Source of the DNA: Candidatus Poribacteria bacterium
GTDB lineage: Bacteria > Poribacteria > WGA-4E > WGA-3G
Assembly: GCA_026706025.1 (NCBI GenBank)
Contig: JAPOZO010000043.1
Span: forward strand, 1-64,000
Direction of reading: 5' to 3'
Length of the DNA stretch: 64,000 nucleotides
The notes under the pieces were generated by a model, which saw only the letters and a list, made by a program, of their open reading frames with translations, had not been told where the DNA came from and did not search any database. Below are positions 17,097-25,960 of this stretch, piece after piece. Positions within the stretch are counted from its first letter, which is position 1. Each line of letters opens with the position of its first letter. The position numbers and the translations under genes are program-made.

Positions 17097-18020
17097 TTAA
17101 ACCTCTTGGCGCGTCGTTCTTAAAAGAAACAGTGTAATCAATAGCAACGGCAGAATGACCGCTGCGGAAATAGCAATAGATAGCTGCGCGCCGATAAGGC
17201 ACGGAAAAAAGAGAATAGACCCCACCATTGAACCCTTCAGCGCGAAATAACCATTTTCCTCATTCGGTTGCAGGTAGAGTGAGATACGGGTGCCGACAGT
17301 CGCAATAATGCCTAAGATCACCCAAACAATATAAGACTTCTGAATGTCCGGCTCCAACCAATATGGCAAAAGTGCGATAGCGAAAGCGAGGATCGTCGCA
17401 ACTGCAGAGACAAAGAGTGCCGGACGGATACCAATCTGAAGCGGTGTCGTCAGGATTCCGAGCTGTTCGTCGCGGGCAAGGTCTTTGAAAGTCGTAGTGA
17501 TATGTGTTCCTAAATCGTAAAGTGTCGTAGCAGCAAAGACATACCACACCAAACGTGGCACAGTCCCACTAACAACCAAAGCCCCGAAGATACTCAGTAG
17601 CCCAATACCCAAAGGCAGGGTGAGACTCCCTAAGATGCCTTTCGCTTTGAAAATAGCGTTGTAGAGATGCGAAATCGCGACCAACCCCATCACCAGAAAA
17701 CCGGTCGCAGGGTTGAGCAGGAATCCCCCAATAACACATAATCCATAGATAACACTCGCGGGTACGATCGCTTGTCGTGGTGTCAGTCGTTGTGAAGGCA
17801 GCGGACGTTCTGGGTTGGTCTGCTTGTCCGTTTCGTGGTGGAAATAGTCATTTTTTATCATTCCAGCGAAGTAGCCGAAAAGCGCAATCACCAATGCTAC
17901 CGCAACACGCCCTGTGAACTTTCCCTGACTTGCGATAAGCGCGCCCGGAAGCGTCGCGACAATCGGAATCGCAAAGAGTGGATAGCGGATAAGTTCAAGA
18001 TAGGCTTTGAGGCGGTTCAT
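17097..18020 (-). CDS. UbiA-family prenyltransferase
   Basis: 307 residues with eight to nine membrane segments. The first aspartate-rich motif is IKNDYFHHETDKQTNPERP (Asn57, Asp58, Asp65), binding Mg-diphosphate of the prenyl donor. The second motif is less clear; a region with YDLGTHITTTFKDLARD (residues about 160-180) fits. Such enzymes attach polyprenyl chains to aromatic quinone precursors or other acceptors. A ubiX gene at 27.5 kb might belong to the same quinone pathway, although it is not adjacent. Acceptor unknown. Confidence 0.8.
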   Translation of the reverse strand: MNRLKAYLELIRYPLFAIPIVATLPGALIASQGKFTGRVAVALVIALFGYFAGMIKNDYFHHETDKQTNPERPLPSQRLTPRQAIVPASVIYGLCVIGGFLLNPATGFLVMGLVAISHLYNAIFKAKGILGSLTLPLGIGLLSIFGALVVSGTVPRLVWYVFAATTLYDLGTHITTTFKDLARDEQLGILTTPLQIGIRPALFVSAVATILAFAIALLPYWLEPDIQKSYIVWVILGIIATVGTRISLYLQPNEENGYFALKGSMVGSILFFPCLIGAQLSIAISAAVILPLLLITLFLLRTTRQEV

Positions 18021-18040
18021 ATCACTTTCCTATAGAATCG

Positions 18041-18127
18041 GAAGAAACCCCCTAAATCCCCTTATCAGGGACTTGCAAATAGGAAGAAACCCCCTAAATC
18101 CCGCTTATCAGGGGGACTTGCAAACAG
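18041..18127. repeat. Two tandem CCCCCTAAATC-type repeats
   Basis: Copies at 18048-18074 and 18090-18119, each preceded by GGAAGAAA and followed by CTTGCAAA, so the duplication unit is about 42 bp. The first copy has lost some of the C and G runs. They lie between the UbiA and beta-helix genes. Related copy at 7808-7837. Confidence 0.75.
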
Positions 18128-18129
18128 GC

Positions 18130-19218
18130 TTAGAAATTTTCTCGCGGCACACCAGCCTCTGCCACCGGAGAATTTCTCGGTTCAAACACTTCCTCTACGC
18201 CGTAATACTGATCGCCCTGTATCCCGACTGCAAGTTCCGTTATGTTAGGTCCAACCTGTTTATTCCCTTGAATGAAATTATCCCGGAGTCTACCGCCATC
18301 ATAAACCGCCCAACCGATGTTCATAGTGATGTTATTGGAAACTATCTCTGGGGAAGCGGTAGAATAACAGGTAATCGCGTTCTGGTAATTAGCACGCAGG
18401 ACATTATACTGAATACGTGGCCGGGAGTCATCCTCACATGAAATTCCGTATTCGTTGGCTGTGAATTCATTGTATTCGACTTCTGGTGATGCGCTGCCTT
18501 GAAGTTTTGAACCTATGCCATTTCTGTTAAATTCGTTGCGGGTAATCGTCGGATTGGTGTTTTCACAAAGGACACCTGTATTATTCTCGCTCAAAAGGCA
18601 GCTTTCGATTTGGACGGCATCCGTTCTGGTGCTGATACCGACAGTCGCGTGTTGGATACGGCAGTACGTTAGGCGGCTATTCGGACTTGTGGCTTCAATC
18701 CGAATTCCTGCCCAATCTCCGGCTCTGGGCGGATCTGAGGTTGTGGTTTTTTGTATTTCAGTGCTCGGATTCCGTTGCTCCTGTGTCGAAAAAGGATCTG
18801 TTGCCAATGTGGAAGTGTGGGGGTCCTCTATTGGTGTTTGTTCGATTTTTCGCTGCTTGCCTAAGGATCCGAAGACGATCATACGGTCTGGTGATCCTTC
18901 GGCATAGAGTTCACCATGCACAATGAGTTCACTCGGTGTATCCGTCGGTTCAAAACCGATAATGGCTCCTGAACGGATCGTCAACGTTATACCTTCCGGC
19001 ACAACGACTGTACCGGTGATATAGATTCGCCCGTCCCAGACCTCATTCTCAGTCAGTTCACCGGATTTTTCTATGATTTCTAAACTCGCACCCTCTATAT
19101 CGAAATTGAACATTTCGCCTTGGCATCCGTATAACCCCGATAGGGCACAGATCAAGAAAATTAGAGCAGTATAAGGAACGGATTTCTGGTGTTGTTGTTT
19201 GATCGTTGTTGTTTTCAT
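18130..19218 (-). CDS. Right-handed parallel beta-helix lipoprotein
   Basis: 362 residues. Signal peptide with lipobox SGLYGC (Cys32). The C-terminal two thirds show beta-helix rungs (CRIQHATVGIST, SCLLSENNTGVLCEN, NPTITRNEFNRNG, SPEVEYNEFTANEYGISC), as in NosD/pectate-lyase-like proteins. A variable Ser/Thr/Pro-rich stretch (about 130-165) separates it from an N-terminal segment with VPEGITLTIRSGAIIGF, also typical of polymorphic beta-helix proteins. Probably anchored to a membrane, facing the periplasm or surface. Ligand unknown. Confidence 0.8.
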   Translation of the reverse strand: MKTTTIKQQHQKSVPYTALIFLICALSGLYGCQGEMFNFDIEGASLEIIEKSGELTENEVWDGRIYITGTVVVPEGITLTIRSGAIIGFEPTDTPSELIVHGELYAEGSPDRMIVFGSLGKQRKIEQTPIEDPHTSTLATDPFSTQEQRNPSTEIQKTTTSDPPRAGDWAGIRIEATSPNSRLTYCRIQHATVGISTRTDAVQIESCLLSENNTGVLCENTNPTITRNEFNRNGIGSKLQGSASPEVEYNEFTANEYGISCEDDSRPRIQYNVLRANYQNAITCYSTASPEIVSNNITMNIGWAVYDGGRLRDNFIQGNKQVGPNITELAVGIQGDQYYGVEEVFEPRNSPVAEAGVPRENF

Positions 19219-19642
19219 ATTATATTTTTACCATAGATGAGGATTCCTGTCAAGCGTGAAAAAAGCCAAAGAAGTCGCGATTCGGAGAGCACTTCTACAA
19301 GGAAGAGCTTTACGCGAAAAATCTAAATTATCGGACGATTGAATGGCTCCGAAGACAGCGTCGTTGAATTCTCCTGTAATTTCGATTTTCCGATCATCAG
19401 ATGTTTCTTATATGAACGAATTCTTGGTCGCTATGTTTACTAACTGCTGACTACATCTGGAAAAAAAGTTTGACATCGGCGGTAAAATTTGCTATAATTG
19501 TATAATTAGGGATTAGTGTGTCTTTACGCGCTGCTTCGCATTTAGATAACGTCGCAGATGATACATCGGCAATCGCACATTTTAGACGCTAATCGGAAAT
19601 TATGAACATAACTCACACCGACAGAAAAAGGACGCAGAAACA
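19219..19642. other. Intergenic region with ffh promoter
   Basis: 424 bp between divergent genes. The only clear signal is the consensus promoter at 19470-19498. I looked for an SRP RNA near ffh and saw none of its conserved core. Confidence 0.5.
19470..19498 (+). promoter_or_regulatory. Consensus sigma70 promoter for ffh
   Basis: TTGACA (19470-19475), exact 17-bp spacer, TATAAT (19493-19498): a perfect consensus. Leader of about 140 nt before the ffh ATG. Confidence 0.85.
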
Positions 19643-21058
19643 ATGTTTGAGAGTTTAAATGATAGGTTGCAAAGCACTTTCAAAAAACTCAAAGGGCAAG
19701 GGAAACTCACAGAGAACAACATCTCTGAGACCTTGCGTGAGGTGCGGCGTGCTTTTCTGGAGGCGGATGTTAACTATAAAGTAACACGTGAATTTATAGA
19801 GCGAATTAAGGGGCGTGCCCTCGGTCAAGAGGTCTTAGGTAGCCTTACACCTGAGCTGCAGATTGCCCGAATTATCGGCGAAGAACTGACCCAATTGATG
19901 GGCAATGAGGCGGAAAAGATTCAGATCGCTTCAAACGGTCCAACAGTGGTGATGCTTGTTGGCTTGCAAGGCGCGGGTAAAACGACCGTGGCAGCGAAAT
20001 TAGCCCTTAGATTCCGCAAAGAGGGACGAAAACCGCTCCTCGTTGCCGCTGATGTATATCGACCGGCTGCGATTAAGCAGCTGCAAGTTCTCGGTGAACA
20101 GACGGAAACGCCCGTATTTTCGATGGGAACAGAGGTTTCTCCAGTCGAGATCGCGGCGGCATCTGTCAAGGAAGCTTTAGCACACGGACATAACTGCGTT
20201 ATTATTGACACCGCGGGACGTTTGCATGTCGATGATGAATTAATGGGCGAACTTCGGCAGATTAAAGAACAAGTCAACCCTTCTGAAATTTTGCTCATCG
20301 CTGACGCGATGACCGGACAAGATGCCGTAAATGTAGCAGAGAACTTCAACAATGACTTAGACATTGACGGCGTTATTCTGACGAAAATGGATGGTGACGC
20401 TCGCGGTGGTGCTGCACTTTCGATTCGGCACATCACAGAGAAGCCGATTAAATTCATCGGTGTCGGTGAAAAGATTGAGGCAGCGTCCTTAGAAGAATTT
20501 CATCCAGAACGGATGTCTTCCCGTATCCTCGGACAAGGTGATTTCCAAACCCTGCTTGAAAAGGCAGAGGAAGTATTCACCGAAGATCAGGCGAAGGAAC
20601 TTGAACGTAAACTCGTAGAAAACAAAGGCCTCGATTTTGATGATTTTCTCACACAACTTGAGCAGCTGAAAAATATGGGACCTTTGGATCAGTTGATGGA
20701 TCTGATGCCCTTTAAGAACCAGTTGCCCGTCAAAAACCTTACACCAGATGAAAGCCATTTGCAAACAGCAAAAGCGATCATTCAATCAATGACGCTTGAA
20801 GAACGCAAAAACCCCCGACTGTTAGACAGAAGTCGGAAGCTCCGTATTTCCGAAGGTAGCGGCACGACCGTAAATCAGATAAACATGCTGGTTTCACAAC
20901 TCCAAATGATGAATCGTATGTTAAATCAGCAAGCGGCGATGGCAATGCCACAAATGGGGGGGGCTTTAAACAAGAAGATGGGGCAGAAGATAGGCGCGCT
21001 TCCGCGTCCGAAGCGGAAGGCAGCAAGAAAACCCCGGAAGCGAAAACGCCGCAGATAG
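19643..21058 (+). CDS. ffh: Signal recognition particle protein Ffh
   Basis: 471 residues: N domain, GTPase G domain with GLQGAGKTT (107-115) and [13 protein letters not shown], then the methionine-rich M domain ([20 protein letters not shown]) and a very basic tail ending RKRKRRR. Targets nascent membrane proteins with 4.5S RNA to FtsY. First gene of a translation operon with rpsP, khpA, trmD and rplS, a common bacterial order. A consensus promoter lies upstream. The basic tail is longer than in many homologues. Confidence 0.95.
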   Translation: MFESLNDRLQSTFKKLKGQGKLTENNISETLREVRRAFLEADVNYKVTREFIERIKGRALGQEVLGSLTPELQIARIIGEELTQLMGNEAEKIQIASNGPTVVMLVGLQGAGKTTVAAKLALRFRKEGRKPLLVAADVYRPAAIKQLQVLGEQTETPVFSMGTEVSPVEIAAASVKEALAHGHNCVIIDTAGRLHVDDELMGELRQIKEQVNPSEILLIADAMTGQDAVNVAENFNNDLDIDGVILTKMDGDARGGAALSIRHITEKPIKFIGVGEKIEAASLEEFHPERMSSRILGQGDFQTLLEKAEEVFTEDQAKELERKLVENKGLDFDDFLTQLEQLKNMGPLDQLMDLMPFKNQLPVKNLTPDESHLQTAKAIIQSMTLEERKNPRLLDRSRKLRISEGSGTTVNQINMLVSQLQMMNRMLNQQAAMAMPQMGGALNKKMGQKIGALPRPKRKAARKPRKRKRRR

Positions 21059-21129
21059 CGATAGGTGCACCTGAATTAGGTCGCCTGTGGATAAAAAAGA
21101 GCGGCACAGATACCATTAGGAGGTATTTT

Positions 21130-21537
21130 TTGGCAGTTAGAATTAGATTACAACGGCACGGTAGAAAGAAACGTCCTTTTTATCGACTTGTCGCGGCTGA
21201 TGCACGTGCTCAAAGAGATGGCGTGTTTTTAGAACGTCTCGGTCATTACAATCCGTTAACGGATCCGGCAGATGTCGTCATTGATGAAGAGAAAGCCTTG
21301 AAATGGTTGAGGCGGGGCGCGCAGCCCTCGGATACGGCAAAGCGTTTACTCTCCAAAAGCGGAATTTTGATGAAATTTGAATACGAAAAATTGGGGAAAC
21401 CGATGCCGGAAACTGAAATCGCCGAACAAGTCGTAGAGACAGATGACACCGAACCTACCGAAGCACAAGAAACAGAATCTGAAACAGGAACTCTGCTTAC
21501 TGAAGAAACATCCGACGCATCCACTGAGGAAGAGTAG
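21130..21537 (+). CDS. rpsP: 30S ribosomal protein S16
   Basis: 135 residues. The first 80 are typical S16 ([34 protein letters not shown]). The last ~50 are an acidic, Glu/Thr-rich tail (from about residue 88), an extension also seen in some other phyla. The start is TTG, fixed by a strong AGGAGGT (21118-21124). The TAG stop lies inside the left arm of a palindromic repeat. Confidence 0.95.
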   Translation: MAVRIRLQRHGRKKRPFYRLVAADARAQRDGVFLERLGHYNPLTDPADVVIDEEKALKWLRRGAQPSDTAKRLLSKSGILMKFEYEKLGKPMPETEIAEQVVETDDTEPTEAQETESETGTLLTEETSDASTEEE

Positions 21538-21560
21538 GGGCTGGGTTACCCAGCCCCTAC
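21534..21560. repeat. 27-bp palindrome overlapping the rpsP stop codon
   Basis: GTAGGGGCTGGG-TTA-CCCAGCCCCTAC, a 12-bp stem. It contains the rpsP TAG stop. A nearly identical copy lies at 27086-27113. REP-like element; may also act on transcript stability. Confidence 0.8.
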
Positions 21561-21615
21561 ACAAGTTCCGAAAATATAGGCGGTGGACGTATCTACCGAA
21601 ATCCGAAAGTGAACT

Positions 21616-21867
21616 ATGTTCAAAGATTTGATTGAATACATCGTAAAAGCTCTCGTTGATTACCCTGACGCGGTGGTGGTTCGTGAAGTAACTGGCGAAA
21701 CAGTGGTTATTATTGAACTGACTGTCACAGAAGAAGATTTGGGGAAAATCATCGGTAGATACGGACGAACACTGAAAGCGATTAGAAGTGTCCTCTATAC
21801 CGCCGGATTGCGAGCGAATAAAAAGGTGATTCTTGAACTGATTGATGAACCGAGTCCGGATGTGTAA
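21616..21867 (+). CDS. khpA: KH-domain RNA-binding protein KhpA
   Basis: 83 residues, one KH domain with GKIIGRYGRTLKAIR as the GxxG nucleic-acid loop. Matches KhpA (YlqC) in length and in its position between rpsP and trmD. In Firmicutes it pairs with KhpB and affects cell division and RNA binding; here only the family is certain. Confidence 0.92.
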   Translation: MFKDLIEYIVKALVDYPDAVVVREVTGETVVIIELTVTEEDLGKIIGRYGRTLKAIRSVLYTAGLRANKKVILELIDEPSPDV

Positions 21868-21908
21868 ATCGAAGAATAGCAGTCAGGACGGAAATCTTTC
21901 AGGTTTTC

Positions 21909-22014
21909 CTTTCAGCAATCAGCAGTCAGAAAAGACGTGTCTCTGCTTGGGTGTTTCCCCAGAACTATCATATCCGTCTTTAACTAATGGCTGATAGCCG
22001 AAAGCCGAAAGCGA
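21909..22014. repeat. AGCAGTCAG-type repeat between khpA and trmD
   Basis: Left part CAGCAATCAGCAGTCAG (about 21912-21929); right part TGGCTGATAGCCGAAAGCCG (about 21986-22005), roughly inverted. The same family occurs at 49163-49260. It fills the space where rimM is usually found and ends 7-15 bp before the trmD start. Confidence 0.55.
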
Positions 22015-22020
22015 ATAAAA

Positions 22021-22749
22021 ATGAAAATTGATGTCCTCGCCCTATTCCCGGAGATAATCGCACCGGCGTTAGAGACTGGAATACTTAAACGTGTTCAGGA
22101 GGCGGATAAACTCACCGTTAATCTTCATAACCTTCGCGATTGGGCAACTGATAAACATAAGTCGGTTGATGACTACCCTTATGGCGGTGGCGCGGGGATG
22201 ATTCTTAAACCCGAACCCATTTTCGCGGCGGTTGCAGCGTTGAACTCAGAAGAAACAGCACATCTTATCTATCTGACCCCTCAAGGTACACCTTTAACAC
22301 AAGCGGTCGCGGAATCGATTTCTTTGGAAAGGCATCTTATTCTGTTATGCGGGCGTTACAAAGGGGTTGACGAGCGGGTGCGTGACCGATTGGTAACGAC
22401 TGAAATTTCCATCGGTGATTATGTCTTGAGCGGCGGTGAAATTGCAGCCCTTGTCTTGATTGATGCTATTGGTCGTGTACTTCCGGGTGCACTTGGGGAT
22501 TACGAGTCTGCACACGTTGATTCATTCAGTCAGGAATTGCTTGACCATCCGCACTACACACGTCCTGCAGAGTTTGCTGGCATGGGTATCCCCGAGGTGC
22601 TCTTGAGTGGACATCATGAGAATATTGAAAAGTGGCGGTATGCAGAGGCACTTAAACGCACAGCGAAATACCGTCCAGATTTACTCCAGAAACTGGAACT
22701 CAGCGAGGAAGATATCGCAATTCTTAAAGCGGCGGGGTTAGCGGAGTAA
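22021..22749 (+). CDS. trmD: tRNA (guanine-N1-)-methyltransferase TrmD
   Basis: 242 residues, SPOUT-class methyltransferase making m1G37 in tRNAs, which prevents frameshifting. Visible: N-terminal DVLALFPEI, DDYPYGGGAGMILKPEP, and the knot region LLCGRYKGVDERV...SIGDYVLSGGE that binds S-adenosylmethionine. Complete length. In the expected operon position before rplS. Confidence 0.95.
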   Translation: MKIDVLALFPEIIAPALETGILKRVQEADKLTVNLHNLRDWATDKHKSVDDYPYGGGAGMILKPEPIFAAVAALNSEETAHLIYLTPQGTPLTQAVAESISLERHLILLCGRYKGVDERVRDRLVTTEISIGDYVLSGGEIAALVLIDAIGRVLPGALGDYESAHVDSFSQELLDHPHYTRPAEFAGMGIPEVLLSGHHENIEKWRYAEALKRTAKYRPDLLQKLELSEEDIAILKAAGLAE

Positions 22750-22823
22750 ACCAAAGCATACGTTTTTGAGTTTATACGGAATCATAATATCAATTTTATA
22801 TGTTAGCGAAAGGAGAAATAAAG

Positions 22824-23168
22824 ATGAACTTGATAGAATCTTTTGAGAATCAATACATGAAGAGCGACATCCCTCAATTTGGTCCCGGGGATGTTGTTAA
22901 GGTGAATACACGTATCCGTGAAGGGCAAAAGGAACGCATCCAAGCGTACGAAGGCACCGTTATTCGCCGCGCACATGGTGGACTCAAGGAAACCTTTACC
23001 GTCCGGCGCGTCGCATTCGGTGCCGGGAGTGAAAGAACTTTCCCACTTCATTCTCCGAATATTGAGAGCATTCAGGTGGTTCGATACGGCGCAGTTCGGC
23101 GAGCGAAGTTGTATTACTTACGCGATCGTACTGGCAGATCCGCACGTGTCAAAGAACGTAGAGACTAA
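22824..23168 (+). CDS. rplS: 50S ribosomal protein L19
   Basis: 114 residues, normal L19 length, with [24 protein letters not shown] and a [16 protein letters not shown] end. Start ATG at 22824 chosen because AGGAG lies 8 bp upstream and the protein then begins like other L19s; an upstream in-frame start at 22800 would put the ribosome binding site inside the gene. Confidence 0.95.
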   Translation: MNLIESFENQYMKSDIPQFGPGDVVKVNTRIREGQKERIQAYEGTVIRRAHGGLKETFTVRRVAFGAGSERTFPLHSPNIESIQVVRYGAVRRAKLYYLRDRTGRSARVKERRD

Positions 23169-23178
23169 TCTGATACAG

Positions 23179-23772
23179 ATGGACGTTTTTGAACGTGCTT
23201 GCCAACGAAGCGGTTATAAACAGATTGCGGGCATTGACGAGGCGGGTCGAGGCGCGTTGGCTGGTCCCGTCATTGCTGCTGCTGTCATTCTACCCATCAA
23301 TTGTGGTATCGAGGGTTTGAACGATTCAAAGCAGTTAACACCGAAGCAACGCGACCGTTTGCATGATGAAATTTACAGGGTTGCCGTGTCTGTCGGGATC
23401 GGCTCCGTGGACAATCGCGTTGTTGACAGTGTGAACGTTCTTGAAGCAACTCTATTGGCGATGCGGCAAGCGATAGAAAAACTCACCCCCCAACCTGATT
23501 ATCTCCTCATTGACGGTATAAATTTTCCTGCAATAGATATCCAAGGCGAAGCCATTAAGAAAGGCGATAGCCGAAGTTATTCTATCGCGGCTGCCTCTAT
23601 TATCGCCAAAACGACCCGCGATAGACGCATGATCGCGTTGGATAGCACCTACCCCGACTATGGATTCTCCCAACACAAAGGCTACCCCACATCACAGCAT
23701 CGCCAAGCGATTGCTCAGTTTGGTGCCTCGGACATTCATCGGCACACCTTCAAACTACTGCCAGATGCTTAA
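23179..23772 (+). CDS. rnhB: Ribonuclease HII
   Basis: 197 residues from the ATG at 23179, 10 bp after rplS. Removes RNA from RNA-DNA hybrids. GIDEAGRGALAGPV (catalytic Asp20, Glu21), LNDSKQLTPKQRD and AAASIIAKTTRDR are the RNase HII blocks. The reading frame stays open far upstream over rplS, but that N-terminal extension is a shadow and not used. Operon with rplS and yraN. Confidence 0.93.
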   Translation: MDVFERACQRSGYKQIAGIDEAGRGALAGPVIAAAVILPINCGIEGLNDSKQLTPKQRDRLHDEIYRVAVSVGIGSVDNRVVDSVNVLEATLLAMRQAIEKLTPQPDYLLIDGINFPAIDIQGEAIKKGDSRSYSIAAASIIAKTTRDRRMIALDSTYPDYGFSQHKGYPTSQHRQAIAQFGASDIHRHTFKLLPDA

Positions 23773-23818
23773 AAAGGTGCGTGCTTGAACACACACGATA
23801 TTCAAAGGAAGCACACGG

Positions 23819-24205
23819 ATGAATCGTTCACGCTTGGACATCGCAAAAACAGGTGAATCGTTAGCGGTTGCGCACCTCAAAGCGCGCGGCTATGAAATTC
23901 TTGAACGGAATTACCGAGCCGTCCGCGGTGAGATTGATCTGATCGCACAAGATGGTGATTTTATCGTTTTTGTGGAAGTTAAGACGCGGCGCAGTCTCAA
24001 ATTCGGACTACCGCAAGCGGCTGTAACTATCCAGAAACAGCGACAGATTTCCAAAGTGGCTTTGGCATATCTGCAAGCCAAAAACCGCTTTGATGCTCCG
24101 TGCCGTTTTGATGTTATAGCGATTCATTTGTCACCGCAGCTCGAATTGTTAAAACTTGAACAGATTGAGAGCGCATTTGAATTCCAAACCAAAAGCAGAT
24201 TCTGA
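23819..24205 (+). CDS. yraN: UPF0102 family protein YraN
   Basis: 128 residues, predicted restriction-endonuclease-like fold: AKTGESLAVAHLKARGYEILERNYR, GEIDLIAQDGDFIVFVEVKTRRS (the E...D...ExK active-site pattern). Often next to rnhB, as here. Function in cells is unclear, perhaps DNA processing. AAGGAAG precedes the ATG. Confidence 0.92.
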   Translation: MNRSRLDIAKTGESLAVAHLKARGYEILERNYRAVRGEIDLIAQDGDFIVFVEVKTRRSLKFGLPQAAVTIQKQRQISKVALAYLQAKNRFDAPCRFDVIAIHLSPQLELLKLEQIESAFEFQTKSRF

Positions 24206-24217
24206 ACTGCCTCCGCT

Positions 24218-25111
24218 TTATAGGTCGGGGAACCTTAAAATCCGTTTCGCATTCCCTCCCATAATGTCTGCGAGTTCTGCTTCAGATAGATTTGGTAATA
24301 ATTCCGCTATAACCGTAGTCAATTTACCATAACCCGGTTCTTCCAATATCCATGGAAAATCGGTTGCCCACATCAATCGTTTCGCACCAAAGCCGCTCAG
24401 AAGTCCGCTGTGCCATCCTGCCAAATCTTTATAAGGAAATTCTTCCCTGCTAAAAGCATACTGACCAGAGAGATGCACATTCACATTTTCAAAGCGCGCC
24501 AGTCGATAAGTAGTGTGCATAGTGAGGTTGTAACCTGTCACCTGTATCTGAGGTCTCCCGAATTCGTCCCAACTGAATTTGCCTTTTCCTGGGCACACGG
24601 CGAGATGATTTAGCACAACACGAACCTGTGGGAATGCTTGTATCAGGTATGGTAGGAGATGCGCGTTGATGGCGTTCGGATAAAGCCATAGAACAGAGTC
24701 CCGTTCAGCAGCATATTTCCAAATCGGATATGTCTCAAACTCGCGGACATCCATTTTCGCGAAAATATCACGTGGTCCACCGAATGTTGAGAGCCGGAAC
24801 CCAATAATTCCAGTGTCATCTGTCAATTGCGCCATGTGTTCGGCAGGGTTCGGATGTCCCTCAGGAATCAGTCCGATGCCCAGAAACCGGTTTGGGTAGT
24901 CTTTGAGGCATTGCAGCAGATAACGATGGTTTGCTATACTCGCACCAGCCATCTGGACAAGGACCGCCTGATCAATCTGATGTTTTTCCATCTCGTCTAA
25001 GAGTTTTTCGACAGGTTCTTCCCGTTCCGCGGGCCAAACGTCTGATGTCTCCCTCGGAAACTCGGAGGAGGCTTTCGTGAATACGTGCAGATGCGCGTCA
25101 ATTCGTGGCAT
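24218..25111 (-). CDS. Amidohydrolase-family metal hydrolase
   Basis: 297 residues. TIM-barrel amidohydrolase-2 type: HLH metal motif at 7-9 (RIDAHLHVF), VVLNHLAV in the middle, and late MWATDFPW with the catalytic Asp. The group includes decarboxylases and lactonases acting on aromatic or sugar-derived acids. Good AAAGGA ribosome binding site. Same strand as the PhyH gene (17 bp gap), so possibly one catabolic unit. Substrate unknown. Confidence 0.82.
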   Translation of the reverse strand: MPRIDAHLHVFTKASSEFPRETSDVWPAEREEPVEKLLDEMEKHQIDQAVLVQMAGASIANHRYLLQCLKDYPNRFLGIGLIPEGHPNPAEHMAQLTDDTGIIGFRLSTFGGPRDIFAKMDVREFETYPIWKYAAERDSVLWLYPNAINAHLLPYLIQAFPQVRVVLNHLAVCPGKGKFSWDEFGRPQIQVTGYNLTMHTTYRLARFENVNVHLSGQYAFSREEFPYKDLAGWHSGLLSGFGAKRLMWATDFPWILEEPGYGKLTTVIAELLPNLSEAELADIMGGNAKRILRFPDL

Positions 25112-25128
25112 AGGATACCGTCCTTTGA

Positions 25129-25845
25129 TTAACCGTCCAAGCTAAATAATTTACGACGTTCAGACGTCTGACAGTAGTCTGAGATGGATGCATACTGTTT
25201 TGGTCCAATGCGTCCGGGGGTTCGCTTCTCGTAAATCAGGATAATCGACTTACGCGGTGTATCAGAATGATTGTCCATCGAAACGTGCCATCCACACGAA
25301 TTGAACATAATCGCAGTCCCGGCTTTACCAGGGAAGGTTTTGTGTCCGGTCATACTCTCTTGCCGCATCGGACGCGTGTAGGGACCGGCAGCTGGTTTAT
25401 GACTGCCTGGCACGAAGCCGAATTCCCCACTTCCTGGCTCGACATCGTTGACGTAGATTTGCACCTTGATATGGAGTGGATTGCTATGACCTACATCGGG
25501 GTGCCAACCTGTATAACTCACGGGCCACGGTGCCACAGTCCGAACCTGCGGTCCTAATAGGATTAGATCGTGATCTGTGAACGCCATCAACGCGCCGTAA
25601 TAGCTTGGATAGTCAATAATATCAATGAAAACCGGATCCTTCTCAAGCGGGTTTGGGATGTCATAAAAGGTTGCGACGGCTTCCCCCGCTTCGACTCTAT
25701 CCAGCCATTCCGCTTTGCATGCGTCTGCCCAATAGTCGAAAGCGGTTTGGAGACGCTTAAGATCCTCCCCTTGAATTGCGTTTTCAAAAACGAGATACCC
25801 TTCTTCTTCCCATTGTGCTTTTTGTTCGGGTGTCGGTAGAATCAT
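25129..25845 (-). CDS. Phytanoyl-CoA dioxygenase (PhyH) family protein
   Basis: 238 residues with start ATG at 25845, chosen because GAGGGGGA is 4-5 bp upstream; an earlier in-frame start adds 15 unlikely residues. Fe(II)/2-oxoglutarate oxygenase fold: His115 and Asp117 (GWHPDVGH), distal His187 (CGWHVSMDN) and Arg198 for the cosubstrate. PhyH enzymes are expanded in Poribacteria and similar marine bacteria; their substrates are mostly unknown. A second family member lies at 59476. Confidence 0.88.
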   Translation of the reverse strand: MILPTPEQKAQWEEEGYLVFENAIQGEDLKRLQTAFDYWADACKAEWLDRVEAGEAVATFYDIPNPLEKDPVFIDIIDYPSYYGALMAFTDHDLILLGPQVRTVAPWPVSYTGWHPDVGHSNPLHIKVQIYVNDVEPGSGEFGFVPGSHKPAAGPYTRPMRQESMTGHKTFPGKAGTAIMFNSCGWHVSMDNHSDTPRKSIILIYEKRTPGRIGPKQYASISDYCQTSERRKLFSLDG

Positions 25846-25960
25846 GATTTCCCCCTCTTGATGTGTTTGGGTGATGTGAGCAGGCGACAACGGAAGCCTG
25901 CGGTGCTTAAGAGAAAACCGTTATTAAATAAAAAACTATTTTTACACGCCTTGCGCTAAA

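Noticed and set aside
19219-19642. SRP RNA or tRNA gene before ffh
   Set aside because: No conserved SRP core or cloverleaf with a GTTCRA T-loop could be found there or elsewhere in the window.
22918-23178. N-terminal extension of rnhB
   Set aside because: Lies in another frame of rplS; RNase HII homology starts at about 23179.
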